A DNA stretch of 64,000 bases from Oreohelix idahoensis. Taxonomy: Eukaryota; Mollusca; Gastropoda; Stylommatophora; Oreohelicidae. Below the pieces are notes generated by a model. The model was not told where the DNA came from. It worked only from the letters and a program-made list of their open reading frames with translations, and did no database searches. Of this stretch, positions 12,646 through 23,900 are shown piece by piece (the first letter of the stretch is position 1; each line of letters starts with the position of its first letter). The DNA is taken from positions 186,001 to 250,000 of the forward strand of contig JAMPIV010022931.1 of NCBI GenBank assembly GCA_024509875.1. The letters run 5' to 3'. Both the position numbers and the translations under genes were made by a program.

Positions 12646-13031
12646 CATTCGAGAACAAATGTCTTAGAAAACTCATGAACATCAGTTGGAAAGAATTCAA
12701 GACTAATCGACAAATAAGAGAAGACTCTAGGCAGAAATATGTCTCCGACTATATAAGGAAAAGACGATGGTCATATATCGGTCATGTCCTACGAATGCAA
12801 AACAACAGAATACCACTACAGGCGCTCACTTGGGTTCCTGAGGGTAAGCGGAAAAAAGGAAGACCAAAAGAAACACTCAGAAGAACAATAATAAGAGAAG
12901 GAAGAACGTTGGGCCTAAATAATGTGCAAGAGCTAAGAGGAGTGGCGTCACAACGAACAACCTGGAGAGCACTGGTTTCTGCCTTATGCGCCGTGTTTGG
13001 CGCTTAAAGAATTTATTATTATTATTATTAT
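12646..13031 (+). pseudogene. 5'-truncated LINE end (copy 2), with target duplication
   Basis: Same LINE as 7937-8345, with an open frame to 13007 and an ATT tail. The 10-bp target duplication taatgtaata lies at 12636-12645 and 13032-13041, so both ends are fixed. It shows that this LINE family was active after the rearrangement of B-prime. Only the C-terminal tail of ORF2 is present; no catalytic domain. Confidence 0.9.
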
Positions 13032-13041
13032 TAATGTAATA

Positions 13042-13520
13042 GGTGGGGAAAAGAATTTCTGCATCAGAAATCAATTCACCCGTGTGCATTGCTATAGTAT
13101 GTGGGTAATCTCCAGCCAGGGTCCGTACAATACTTCCCCGTGGACTGTGTGGGTCGGTTACTACCACTATCACCGGTGCCATTATAATGCTAAGTTAATA
13201 TCCATGTTGTGAAGCGCGTTGAACATTTTCCTGAGTGTTCAACCGCCCACTCCCCACTCGACTATTGTTACCATTGAGTTTCGGTTTTAACTTGGGCGGA
13301 TCATCTTCAATGTCAATGTCAGCCAGCTCCCTGAATGCGGCTTCAAATTTAGTCTGGGATGACTGGTCTGTGTTTCTATTGTCTCTGGGTGCCATACGCA
13401 GAGTTGCTCGTCTAAATATTTGTGGGGAAGACGGGTTGTGGGAAGGTGAATACCTATCCTCTGTGTCTACCTTATTAATTTTGTTTCCCTTTTTATTTTT
13501 AGGCCCACATTTTTCAGAAT
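13042..13520 (-). other. Open but unrecognised stretch fused to B-prime integrase
   Basis: On the minus strand the frame of the B-prime integrase stays open for about 105 codons past the point where similarity to element B ends (about 13520), stopping at 13195. The added part is rich in Asn, Lys, Asp and Pro and contains a C-terminal LNTQENVQRASQHGY stretch. A separate frame follows from 13182. I recognise no domain. It may be part of another element joined during the deletion. Confidence 0.5.
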
Positions 13521-15578
13521 GCTTGGCTTGCAACTGATTATTATTTTCCCAACTTGGGGAATGTACCTTGCTACATTTTTCACAGGCCCCCACAAATTGT
13601 GCAATATCAGCAGCTACTTGGGGCCAGTAAAATTTTTCCGATGTCCTTTGACGGGTGGTTCCATGTCTCTGGTGTTCACCGTCTGGTACAACATGCGCTT
13701 GTGCCATCACTTCTTCTCTGTAGGAAGTTGGAAGTACCAACTGTCCATATTCTTTTGATCCTGCTCTAGCTTTCTTGTAGAGCAGTCCCTCCTTTAAATA
13801 GAATTGCCCTTTCTTAGGGTGTGTATGGCTTGTTGGCAATTTGCCAAAGCAAGGTTTTAGTGATTTGTCCTTTGCCTGGGCCTTTCTCATCTGCTTATGG
13901 GAATAAATTAGTGGTGGTTCCTCCTTCGTTCTACTAGGGGTCGACCTGACCTGAAGCGTGGCCATTACCACAGGTTGTACAGGGCTTCCTAGAAAAACAT
14001 ATTTCTTTCCTAACACCAGCGGGTAGTTAGGGTCGTCACACATGGCTGCTCTAATCACTCCTTCCACGTACCTAGTCTTGACATTTATCTCGGCTACGGG
14101 AAGTGTCATGGTGGCTGTTCCTTTTAGGGCCCTTGTATTTTCACTCTCTCTGTGGTATACTGGTCAGGTTGCACCAGGGTTTCACTCACAACAGAGTCAT
14201 ATTCCAAACCGGAATCGTAAAGGCACCTGACTCTGGCACCATTACATGTCACTTCTTCACAGATGGGGGGATGATGAGGTTCATGCTGTTCTGTAGACAG
14301 GTCCTTCTTTCTCCCCTTGTCCACTGTTATCATGCATGCCGCTCGATATGGAAGACGTTTCCTACCACATTCACTAGTATTATGATTATGCATCCTGCAT
14401 ATTTGACAATATTTTCCTTCCTGTCTGAAGGGTTTCCTGTCATTATATTTCCTTTCATTGAATTGTGGGGTTTTATTTTTAAAGTCATTGCGTGGCCTAT
14501 CAAAATTGGGTTTACCTAGGTTATCCTGCTCTCTAGTATTATAATACGCATCTTGGTCAGGAGGAGTTCTATTATTGTCAACCTGTTTCTTTTTATTGCC
14601 AGCTACCTCTGCCTGGGCTGCTTGATACCTCTCTTCGACATTCAATACCTCACCCAACCTCTCTGCACCTTGTTTCATGAGAAACTTTCTCAGGGTTGGA
14701 GCCATGGACTCTCTTAATTGCTCTATCATGATCATGTCTTTACGATCTTGGGTCTTCCCCGAAGCAGTCCATTTCTCCAAATAGGTTTCCAGTCTGGCAG
14801 AGAATTGGTGGTATGTCTCCCCAGATAAAAGCTTAGCATTTCTAAACTTCTTACGATAAAATTCACCATTCTTTTCATATCTTAATAACATAGCCTGCTT
14901 TAACATGTCGTAATTGTCTTGGTCATCCCTGCTCATCTTGGCAAAAACTTCATAAGCTGTTCCCCGAAGACCCTGAGACAACTTTACCCCCCATCTTTCT
15001 CTTTCTAACCCATAAGTAGTGGCTAAAAGTTCAAACCTACTTAAATACCCTTCTATGTCATCGTCTTTCTCAACAAAATGGTCTACATGAAAACTCATAG
15101 CTGAGGTTGAGGCTCCCTGACTAGCAGTGGCATCTGAGGCAAAGGGGCTGGCACCATTTTCAGGAGCATGGCCTTGAAATTCTAACTCCCTTAATCGTAG
15201 CTCGTGCTTCCTTTGTAACCTCTTCTCCTCCTTTGCTGCTTCCCTCTCTGCAGCCTGTATTCTTTCCTCTGCTTCTCTTTCTGCAACCAGTCTCTTTTCT
15301 TCTGCTTCTATCTGTAACTTCTTAGCCTCAGCCTCCAATGCCCTAGCCTCTTTGTCAGCCTCAGTCTGCAACCTCTTAATTTCTTTTTCAGCCTCTAACT
15401 TCTTAATCTCCCTAGCCTCCTCTAACTTTCTTTCTGCTTCTTTCTCTAATCTTTTATCTTCCCGGGCAATAAATTTATCCACCTCTGAAGTTACGTATTG
15501 GACCAGTTCTGGTCCATCCATGCCCATCTCTTTAGCAGTCTGCACAGCCGCAGAGCGAAACTTGGCCAGATCTGCCAT
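13195..15578 (-). pseudogene. B-prime Gag-protease-integrase fragment
   Basis: Gag starts with MADLAKFR (ATG at 15578, same as element B; an in-frame upstream ATG at 15623 is less likely). Residues about 30-140 are a Glu/Lys/Arg/Ala-rich helix. The globular part follows with the segment HVDHFVEKDDDIEGYLSR, then a basic Asn-rich region and a zinc knuckle CQICRMHNHNTSEC (C-x2-C-x4-H-x4-C). The protease has LYDSGLEYDSVV with the DSG catalytic turn. A frame break at about 14110-14124 splits protease. The second frame (14109-13195) covers the rest of the protease, a linker and the HHCC zinc region of integrase up to CEKC. The DDE core is missing and replaced by an unrelated tail. Confidence 0.88.
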
Positions 15579-15793
15579 CTGATAAATACAAAATGTTCTA
15601 ACTAAATTCCTAACTAAGTACAAATTTATTTAATTAATTCTGGGCTCTGACACTTTCTTCACCTCCCAAATCTTGGGCAATAATATTTATGGGGATTCCC
15701 TGGGAAAATAGAATGTTGTTAAGGCTAAACCCCAGACCCCAATGTAAGTAGTACTAGGAGAAATTCAAATGCCCGGACAAGTCTACCAATTTA
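15579..15793 (-). other. B-prime leader with primer-binding site
   Basis: About 215 bp between the 5' LTR and Gag. Directly after the LTR the minus strand reads TAAATTGGTAGACTTGTCC. About 50 bp further in it reads ACATTGGGGTCTGGGG, which resembles the sequence right after the LTR in element B (TATTGGGGTCTCGC). The primer site could be either; the LTR ends and the target duplication favour the first. I do not assign a tRNA. Confidence 0.55.
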
Positions 15794-17915
15794 TGTAGCA
15801 AAGTTTGATTTTGCTGGGGAAGTTATGATGGTATCCTAAAAGAATGAAATCGGTGCCTGCATTAACCGTGTGAGGCCAAGCACATGTAGGCCCCTGACTC
15901 TAAAAGATGATAATGATGAATTATTTGCAGGGAACCTAACGCTACCTCCCTAGATCTCACACGGTCACTATTTTGGCTCTACTGTCTGGTGTATGATGTA
16001 CCTAATGTCTAGGGGAGAAATGAAATAATGGTACACAACACAAAAACACTTAAATTTTTTATGAGGAAGTGAATAAAACCAGTGGTTAAGTTTTTCTTTA
16101 AAATGAATCTTTTTTCTGTACAATTTAATCTGCCTGTCCAGCCATATCTTTTGGACAGGTCTTTGAAAATGAGGACAAGATAGTTTACATAAAAGATCAA
16201 CTAAAATTATTTGTGGACTCTTAGTCCAATAACTATAAAGTCACTATATATCTTTCCTGGTGGAATGTTTGTAGCTTACACTTTATTCATCTAAGAGGTA
16301 TGAGGGGCTGTAGTTTCATCATACCCCATAAACTTCCTGAGTATGATTTGAAATACCAGTGTTTATTAAACGAAAGTGTCAGATATACCCAGATGCTTAA
16401 CACATCACCTGGGATTCCTTGTAGAATGATTAATACAGTGTGTAGTTACAGAAAACCTCGATCTTTCAACATGCCCAAGCTCCTCCCGTTATCTTTTGAC
16501 AGCTTAAACGAATGGTCGGAGACTTGATGGCGTTATTCTTCCTCAGCAGGTTTCCTATTACCAGCTGGCAACAGGAAATAAAACCTCTGCAACAAAATGA
16601 CACCCTGGCCTTTTATATCTGATCACTTATTATATTTATTATTTTCCTACGGAGGTATGGGGTCAGCCTCGCATGCATTACAGATGCACTCGCCCCTAAT
16701 TTTAAATGACTCACACCTTGCTGTGACCACACCTCAGGTCCCTATGGCAGATACGCCACTGTACGTTTACATAGTTTTCCTCAATAAAATAATGTGGAGT
16801 AACCACATTTCCTTTGGTATGATTTTCTCTTCTTTTCTTTTTTAAAATATAAATGCTTCATGCATGTTTAACAGTGTTCATAGAACACAGAGGCTTACTA
16901 ATATTCTAATGCAATAATATTCAAACAAAATCATGACAACATGCAACAGTTAGATACATTTCAACGTGAGGACTCAGCAATGTCTGCTCCCGGCAGGTCC
17001 TTCACTTTTCCCAATAGCAGTATCTAACTTTGGCAGTTGTAATTAAACATATTAATTCATAAAGCATTCTTACCACAAATTTCAAGAAATATAAACAAAT
17101 GACGCTGACTTGCAAAGAAGTGGCCTCAGTTTCGTCTGCACTGTCCGGACTGTGAATACTTCTTTATTTAATTTCAAAATTAACACAGCTGTTCTCAGCG
17201 TATTTGAATGAAAAGTTTTGTTCAACTGGCAATGAATAGTGAAAGCTTTTTGATAATATGTATTAGCACTGGCTAATCGAAAGCTTGCGACCACCAGAAT
17301 TTCAAATGTAGTTTTTGAAAAACAAAAATAATTCCAAACAAACTCTGCGTCTGGTAGTCGATTGGCCAGCCTGCTTTAGTTATGCCCAATACAAAAAGAT
17401 GGTTCGTTTTGGTTAACAATTTACCTACCACTCCCCTTTCCCTCCTATACTCTTGTTTCCCAATCGAATTTGAATGTACCTCAATGCCTCTTTTCTAAGG
17501 TGGCGTCTCCACTAACGTTATGAAAAAAAAACAAGCAGGAACAACAGTCTGTCTGGTCACGCGTCCGTAGACATTTAGTATTTTCTCAATAACTTTACTA
17601 ATACTTGGACTACCATATTAAAATTTAAAACGTATTCTTGCTGGCTTTGCTCAGTGTATATATGCATGGCACAACGTGTCAAGTCTTGCCGCAGTCTCTA
17701 TCAGATCGGGCAAGACGTTAAAAGTGTACGTCACAAGGAAAGCGAGTAGGTTTAAACGGGGGGATCGGTTCTAGGCCTTTCCATGGCACAAAGTTCAGCT
17801 CTATGCTGGCGTGTGAGAACATCACAGTCAGACACAATCGAGCGAGTTTATTGATTATCATTTTATGACTAAAATCTTAATGAAATGAGCGATTATTCTC
17901 GCAGATTTTACTACA
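15794..17915 (-). repeat. B-prime 5' LTR
   Basis: The 2.1-kb partner of 9413-11757. It ends gattttactaca at 17915 followed by tttat. It carries a segment near 15875-16033 absent from the other LTR and lacks about 600 bp present there. No long conserved reading frame is shared by both. Confidence 0.85.
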
Positions 17916-18047
17916 TTTATATTCGTCTAACTCTTATTCGCTTACTCTGAAGATTTCAGAAAAGAGACTTTCTCAGTGTGCCCTACCCAACTCAACATCT
18001 ACTCCTCAAATCTCCAATCTTTCTGTTTTCTTTTTGTGAAATCCATC
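17916..18047. repeat. Dispersed repeat R1, copy 2 (right part)
   Basis: 17919-18020 aligns with about 848-949, continuing the repeat cut by B-prime. The similarity fades after aatctccaat, about 25 bp before element A begins. Confidence 0.75.
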
Positions 18048-19620
18048 TGTTACGTGCAGTCTTTGATATCTTACAATATTATACATTGGTATACTTGTTA
18101 TGTTCGCAAATATTTTGTAAACAAAATAGTGCTTAAGGAAAAGTCATTATTGAGTTACTTCCCTTGAAAGTTGTGTCGGCTCTTTCGATCGAACTCCGCG
18201 GATGAGTCCAGTTTTCTGCGATTTATTCTTCGTTTGGGTAGTAATAGATTGTTCTTGCTTCAGAATATCTATGGCCTGAATTTATGTGTATTGTTTGTCT
18301 GAGTAGGACGAGTCTGTCTTATATCTGTATATCTTTACATATCTAAGTCGAACTATATGTTCTGTTGTCTCTAGAGAGGTCAAAGGCTATTCGGCGGATG
18401 TGTCGCTAGAGTGTGGTGTGATTTGGCTTCGTCCTGATAGGGACTGTGTTTTTCTATGTCGGCTTGTCGCCGGGAAAAAAGTGATCTCAGTATTTGTGGG
18501 GAAAGTGATAGTCGTCTAGACCTATCGTGTATGCTTTACCCCAGTGTTTATTCGTATTGCCAAGGAATGGCAGAATCATATTTCTGATACCAAGGTAATA
18601 ATAGATACTCTTATGAACTCTCGTACGAAGCCACCATTTTCGATATGTACGATTTGAATGTCTAAGAGAATATATTTGACTCGATGAAAACGACTTCGAT
18701 TCCTAGCAGCACTATATCCTGTAGAATGCAGTCAATTGTTCATGATCAAATCTACAGAGCAATGAAAGATTTAAGGAATGACTAACTTTAGGACAGATTC
18801 ATTATCTGTATCCAAACGTGAGTGACAGCTCACGAGTGAAGCCATCTTGGAACCAAAACATGTAGTGACTTTCAAGAAGAGAAAAGGGATGCCCGTATTA
18901 TCGCTTGATTAGTCCAGAGATCACTGCTACACATGAGAACCCATTGCTAGCGGTTCAATATTATTATATGAAAAAACTGTGCTGAACCTTATGTCAAAGA
19001 ATCTTCGCTAGACGAGATGAGGTAGAAGCCATCTTGGATATTGTTTATAATCTGACGTGCTTTGTCAGTAAACTCAGTTGATATATATATATATATGGGC
19101 AATACTGAGGGCTTGGCTACTGACAGTCCATTATAATATTATTCTACATGAGTGCCCATGTAACATAACATTGCAAGACCAGTTATCCACTGTACCATGA
19201 TGTATTATGCCAACCTGTGATTTGTCACTATCTGTGCTGTCGAGTGTGTACGTCCAATTAAACTTTAGTAAAGGTACACAGTCGTTGGTGTCGATGACTT
19301 CCAGCCATTGAGTGTGAGAAAAGAACATTTGTCAGCACCACGAACTCTTCCTATCATTCGCACATTATACACTCCATCTATGTCTACACACCACTGCGTA
19401 GGTCAAGTTGACATTCCATACTCGAACCACGAGCAACACAACAACACAGTATTTAACTCTGGTGATGTTCGAGCGAGCTTCAGATTTCCCAGCATGTCTC
19501 TTGCTCAGGGCAAGGGTCTTGTATTAAGAGTTTATCAACTGATGATGATGATGTCTGCTTCCATCCACTTATAATTATCTTTTGGTGGACATCATTAACG
19601 GGAATAAAATAAAGAGGACT
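18048..19620 (+). repeat. Element A 5' LTR
   Basis: Begins TGTTACGTGCAGTC, like the minus-strand start of the element C LTR (TGTTACGTAC). The exact 3' end is uncertain: similarity to the other LTR stops after aagaggac at 19619, and the expected terminal CA is seen only in the 3' copy. A TA run of 8 units lies at 19081-19096. Confidence 0.85.
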
Positions 19621-20739
19621 TTATCAACTGGTGGACCAGCTTTCTGGGTTTGACCTCGCAGAAGTTCAGAAGTCAACAGATTACCGATACCAGACCGTTT
19701 CCTGTGGCTGATACGACACACTTGCAGTATTGGTTTGCTATTTGTCAACACTTCGTCACGTGACCTGTCAAGTGAATGCAGTATGTAGGTCAGCGTTGTT
19801 GACATTTTTACATTAGACATTACAGAGTTTCACAGAACAGTTGGATCAATTCTTGTCAATATTAACAGGAAGACAGTATTAGTGAACTAAGAAGTCCTAT
19901 TTTCATCGATGGATCTTCTTGTTTTTCTGTAGATGAACTTTAATATTTAAGGCCAGAATGTTTAATTGAATAAAGTGGCAGTTTGTTTGTTTTCATAAAA
20001 ATAACTTTGCCATTACTGTAAGACTGAGCCTATTTTGCAACACATACTATCATACACATAATTTATATATATTTATGTTTACATGTTATTTGTTTGTATA
20101 GTATGTTAGTTTCTATGTCAGCGGGTTGTGTTTAAGGTTGGGCGGCGTCCTCACAACAGAATATCCCACGTCATAGAGGGTCCGTTGTGGGCGTTTTCTA
20201 TAGGTGCAATTTTCTTGATTGAAAATTTGCTGCGACAACTGTTGCTTTTGTGTTAGCTGTGAAGTCTGTAATTATTGTTATTTTTGTAATATTTCTTTGT
20301 TCTTTAGTTTTGTTTTGATTTGTTTGTAATTTGTTGGTCTAACCTTTTCTATCTTTCAGTTCTATTCACAATTTATATTCATATATTGTGACGTCATTTG
20401 TGTTGTTATTCTTTGCAGATTCAGTGATTATTTTCATTGATTTCCCTATTTGATTTATTTTGATTTCTGCAAACGTTCTTGTATTGTCAGTCCTATTTGT
20501 ACTTTATGTATTCTGTTGGTTGACATATGTTTTATATAGGTATATTTCATAAGACACAATTGCCTGTGCACTGCACTTGGATTATGGTATAAACCAGTAC
20601 CTGATTATTATTACTATTATACAAGACCTTATTAAGGCTTGTGACCCACTGATATTGGGATAGTATACTGATTAATCAAGTCATTAAGAACTTGTGGTAT
20701 TATTATTGGTTCAGGTGATTAGTATTATTGTTAGACATC
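19621..20739 (+). other. Element A leader with primer-binding region
   Basis: Just after the LTR the sequence reads ttatcaactggtggaccagc. The element C leader has atggtgttccag at the matching place, so the shared tggtg-x2-ccag is the likely primer-binding site; the tRNA is not assigned. The remaining 1.1 kb up to the Gag ATG has no long frame. It is T-rich around 20180-20540. Confidence 0.6.
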
Positions 20740-20988
20740 ATGTCTACATTAGAATACTTCATTACACAAGGGAAAGCCCTTGATAAGACTGGTCAACAAT
20801 TAGAACAATGGGCTGTTGCTCAATATGACAAAGCATTAGCTGCAGAAGAAAAAAAAACTATGGCTGAAGAGAAAAGATTAGAAAGAGAAGCTGAGGCTGC
20901 TGCTGAACAAAAGAAATTGCAGATGCAGGTGGAGGAAAGGAGATTTGAAGCTGAACAAAAAAAAATTAGAAAGAGAAGCTGCTGCTGA
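20740..20988 (+). CDS. Element A Gag, N-terminal part (before frameshift)
   Basis: Starts at the ATG of MSTLEYFITQGKALDK, clearly related to the element C Gag start MATLDYFIKQAKAL. After about 40 residues it becomes a charged helix of Glu, Lys, Arg and Ala. The frame ends in IRKRSCC at 20988 because of one extra base in the A9 run at 20957-20965; the continuation is in the next frame (ORF from 20945). Gag is the structural protein that forms the cytoplasmic particle in which the element is copied. Confidence 0.85.
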   Translation: MSTLEYFITQGKALDKTGQQLEQWAVAQYDKALAAEEKKTMAEEKRLEREAEAAAEQKKLQMQVEERRFEAEQKKIRKRSCC

Positions 20989-23900
20989 ACAAAAAAGATT
21001 AGACAGTGAAGCTGAACAAAAAAGATTAGACAGTGAAGCTGAACAAAAAAGATTAGACAGGGAAGCTGAACAAAAAAGATTAGACAGGGAAGCTGAACAA
21101 AAAAGATTAGACAGGGAAGCTGAACAAAAAAGATTAGACAGGGAGGCTGAACAAAAAAGATTAGATGCTGAAGAGAAAAAAGCAATAAGAGAACATGAAT
21201 TTGAGTTAGAGAAATTGAGATTGACAAGTATGAGTAATGTTAATCAGGCTAGTGGTAATGGTAAACCTTCTACTTACAAGGTTAAGGTTCCACCGTTCAA
21301 TCAGTCCAGTGACGATATTACATTCTGGCTGGATAGATTTGAACGTTCTTGTCGTACACATAATGTGGATAAATCACAATACGCTAATCAATTATCAGAA
21401 AACTTGAAAGGTGAATCTTTGACTAGATTATGCCTTGTAGGAGAAGCAGATAAGGATAATTATGATGTCATTAGGGCGGCTTTGATAAAAAAATATCAGC
21501 TAAGTGAGGAAGGCTATCGCCTTTTATTTAAAACGATGGTGCCTGAGACGGGTGTAGAATTCTCAGAATTCACTGCAAAGGCACGTCTCACAGTTGATCG
21601 TTGGATTGAGCTTTCCAAAACAGAAAAAACGTATGAAGGACTTATGGATTTGTTGCTCAGAGATAAGATTATGTCATGTGTGAACAAACCTTTCCTTGAA
21701 TTTATACATGAGCGTAAACCCAAATCTCTAAAAGAAATGGAAGAATATTGTTCCCAATATGTCACTGCACACCCCGACGTGACTTTTGGCAATACTAAGA
21801 TTAAGGAGAGTATGCCAGTTGCTTCAGCAACACCATACAATCCCAATTATTCACACAGATTTCAGGGTCCTCAAAACAGATTTGATAAAAAAGGTAACCA
21901 TAATAGTTATCAAAACCAAGGTAACCAATCATTTCAGGGTTCTTCTTCAAAGAACTGGAGACGAGCTGATAGCTCTCGACACAGGGGTGGTCATAATTAT
22001 AGGAATTTCCGTAGAGGAAGTAATTATAGAAACTATCAGGGTTATCCGTCTTGGAGTCAACAAGATCATAATTACAGAGATACTCATTATAATGAATATG
22101 ATAATGGTAACCAAGGGAACTATGACTCAAACCCAAATAGGGGTTACAATAGAGGTAACAATAACTACAGAGGTGATAATAACCGAGGTAGATCTCAATA
22201 CAAAAGACATAAACCACATTTTCAGGCAAACTCTGCACAACAAGAGTCCAATGAAGCCTATAAACAGAGTAAAGATAATAATGATGCTAGTAATATGGCA
22301 TGTGCCGCTTTTGATTTTGGGAGAGCATCTCAGTGCCCCCAATGCAAAACGTTATTTGAGCCAACCACAGTGTCTACTTTAAGCTGTGGCCATCCTCTTC
22401 CTGCTCTTCCGGCATCAGTCGCGCATGATGGAAGAGGTGCTCTTGTCTTACATAAGGGTTTAGTGAATAACAATCCAGTCTCTGTGCTATTTGATTCTGG
22501 ATGCACCACAATTGGTGTTAGGCAGTCACTCGTAGATCCTTCCCGTGCCACTGGACAAGTAGTCAAATGTGTAACATTTGGCGGCACATTAGAGAAATAC
22601 TCTACTGCTATCATTAGGATTGCTACTCCTTTCTTTACAGGAGATGTACACGCATGTCTTCTTCCGAATCCGATCGCTGACCTCATCATCGGTCGCATTC
22701 ATGGAGTCAAAGAATGCACTCCGCAACAAATTTCCACGTGGGAAAGGCAAAACATGCAGATTGCTAACGCTGTAGTCACTAGAGCTCAGGCTCTTAATAT
22801 GCCTCAAACTTCATCTACTGAAGATAATGAAGTGCATAACCAAGATAATCCCTTGGTAATTTCTCGTGACTCGTTTATAAAACAGCAAGAAGATGATCCC
22901 ACTCTGAAGAAATTCTTCATTCTTGCAACTAAAGGTGATCCGAATAAAGACACAAGTCGTAAATCGTGGATTACAAAGAAGAATGGCGTACTTGTACGTA
23001 TGGTTCAAGACTCCATTACGTCAAGTCATTCTCAAATCCTGGTTCCCAAGAATTTGAGAGTTAAAATTTTGCAGCACGCTCACGACTCTCAGTGTGCTGG
23101 ACACATGGGTTTTTCCCGTACTAAGTCAAGAGTCCTTGCGGCTTTCTTTTGGCCATTGGTAAACAAGGACATACGGATTTATTGTCGATCTTGTAAAGTA
23201 TGTCAGGAAGTTAAATCCAAAGGTCCACGGCATGCTGCACCCATTCAGGCGGCGGACATTCCTATTCGGCCGTTCCAAAAAATGGCCATAGACATAATTG
23301 GTCCATTTAAGATCAAGTCTGCCAGAGGACATCAGTTTATCTTGACGTGTGTTGATATGTGCACACGTTGGCCAGAGGCTATTCCTCTGAAGAGCATTAC
23401 TACTGCTGATATTGCAGATGCTCTTTGGCTTATATTTTCTCGTCTGGGGTTCCCCGGAGAGATATTGTCAGACCATGGCACCCAACTAATATCAGATACC
23501 ATGTCTCAAGTAATGTCTACTCTGCAGATAGATAGATCTTTAAGTAGTATCTACCATCCAATGTCTAATGGTATGGTCGAACGCCTTAATAGAACACTTA
23601 AAAACTTACTGGGGAAGATAACTGAGGATCATCCTCAAGACTGGGACAGAGTTTTACCTGCGGCCCTCTTCGCTTACAGAGAGGTACCCAATGAACATAC
23701 AGGATTTTCTCCCTTTGAACTCGTCTTTGGCGCGCGTCCGCGTGGCCCTATGTCGTTGCTTCACGATCTCATTACATCTGACAATATTGACGATGACACA
23801 AAGTCATCCTACGAATATGTCATCGCGTTGAGACAAAAAATTATCGAAGCATGCAAATTAGCAACTTCTTCTTCTGAATTTGCGAAACAGAAGGCAAGGC

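Larger units (their letters stand above)
9413..17915 (-). mobile_element. LTR retrotransposon B-prime, internally deleted
   Basis: Both LTRs start TGTAG and end CTACA in plus orientation. The flanks are tttac (9408-9412) and tttat (17916-17920), a target duplication with one mismatch, lying inside repeat R1. Reading on the minus strand from the right LTR come Gag, protease and the zinc-binding end of integrase. Unrelated sequence containing a LINE end follows, then a leftover of RNase H. The integrase core and reverse transcriptase are gone, so this copy cannot move alone. It is the closer relative of element B. Confidence 0.88.

Noticed and set aside
13045..13182. Minus-strand frame with a TDPHSPRGS stretch resembling the C-terminal domain of BEL/Pao integrases
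   Set aside because: The similarity is short and from memory only; not enough to call.
18188..18230. Hammerhead-ribozyme-like cggatgagtccag in the element A LTR
   Set aside because: The core CTGATGA has a mismatch and no GAAA-containing partner strand lies at a usable distance.
19308..19574. 88-codon frame present in both LTRs of element A
   Set aside because: No ATG start (TTG and GTG in the two copies) and no domain; it is kept only because the LTRs are young.
21801..22382. Long alternative frames over the Gag linker of element A
   Set aside because: Shadows caused by the biased Asn/Gly/Arg/Tyr composition.
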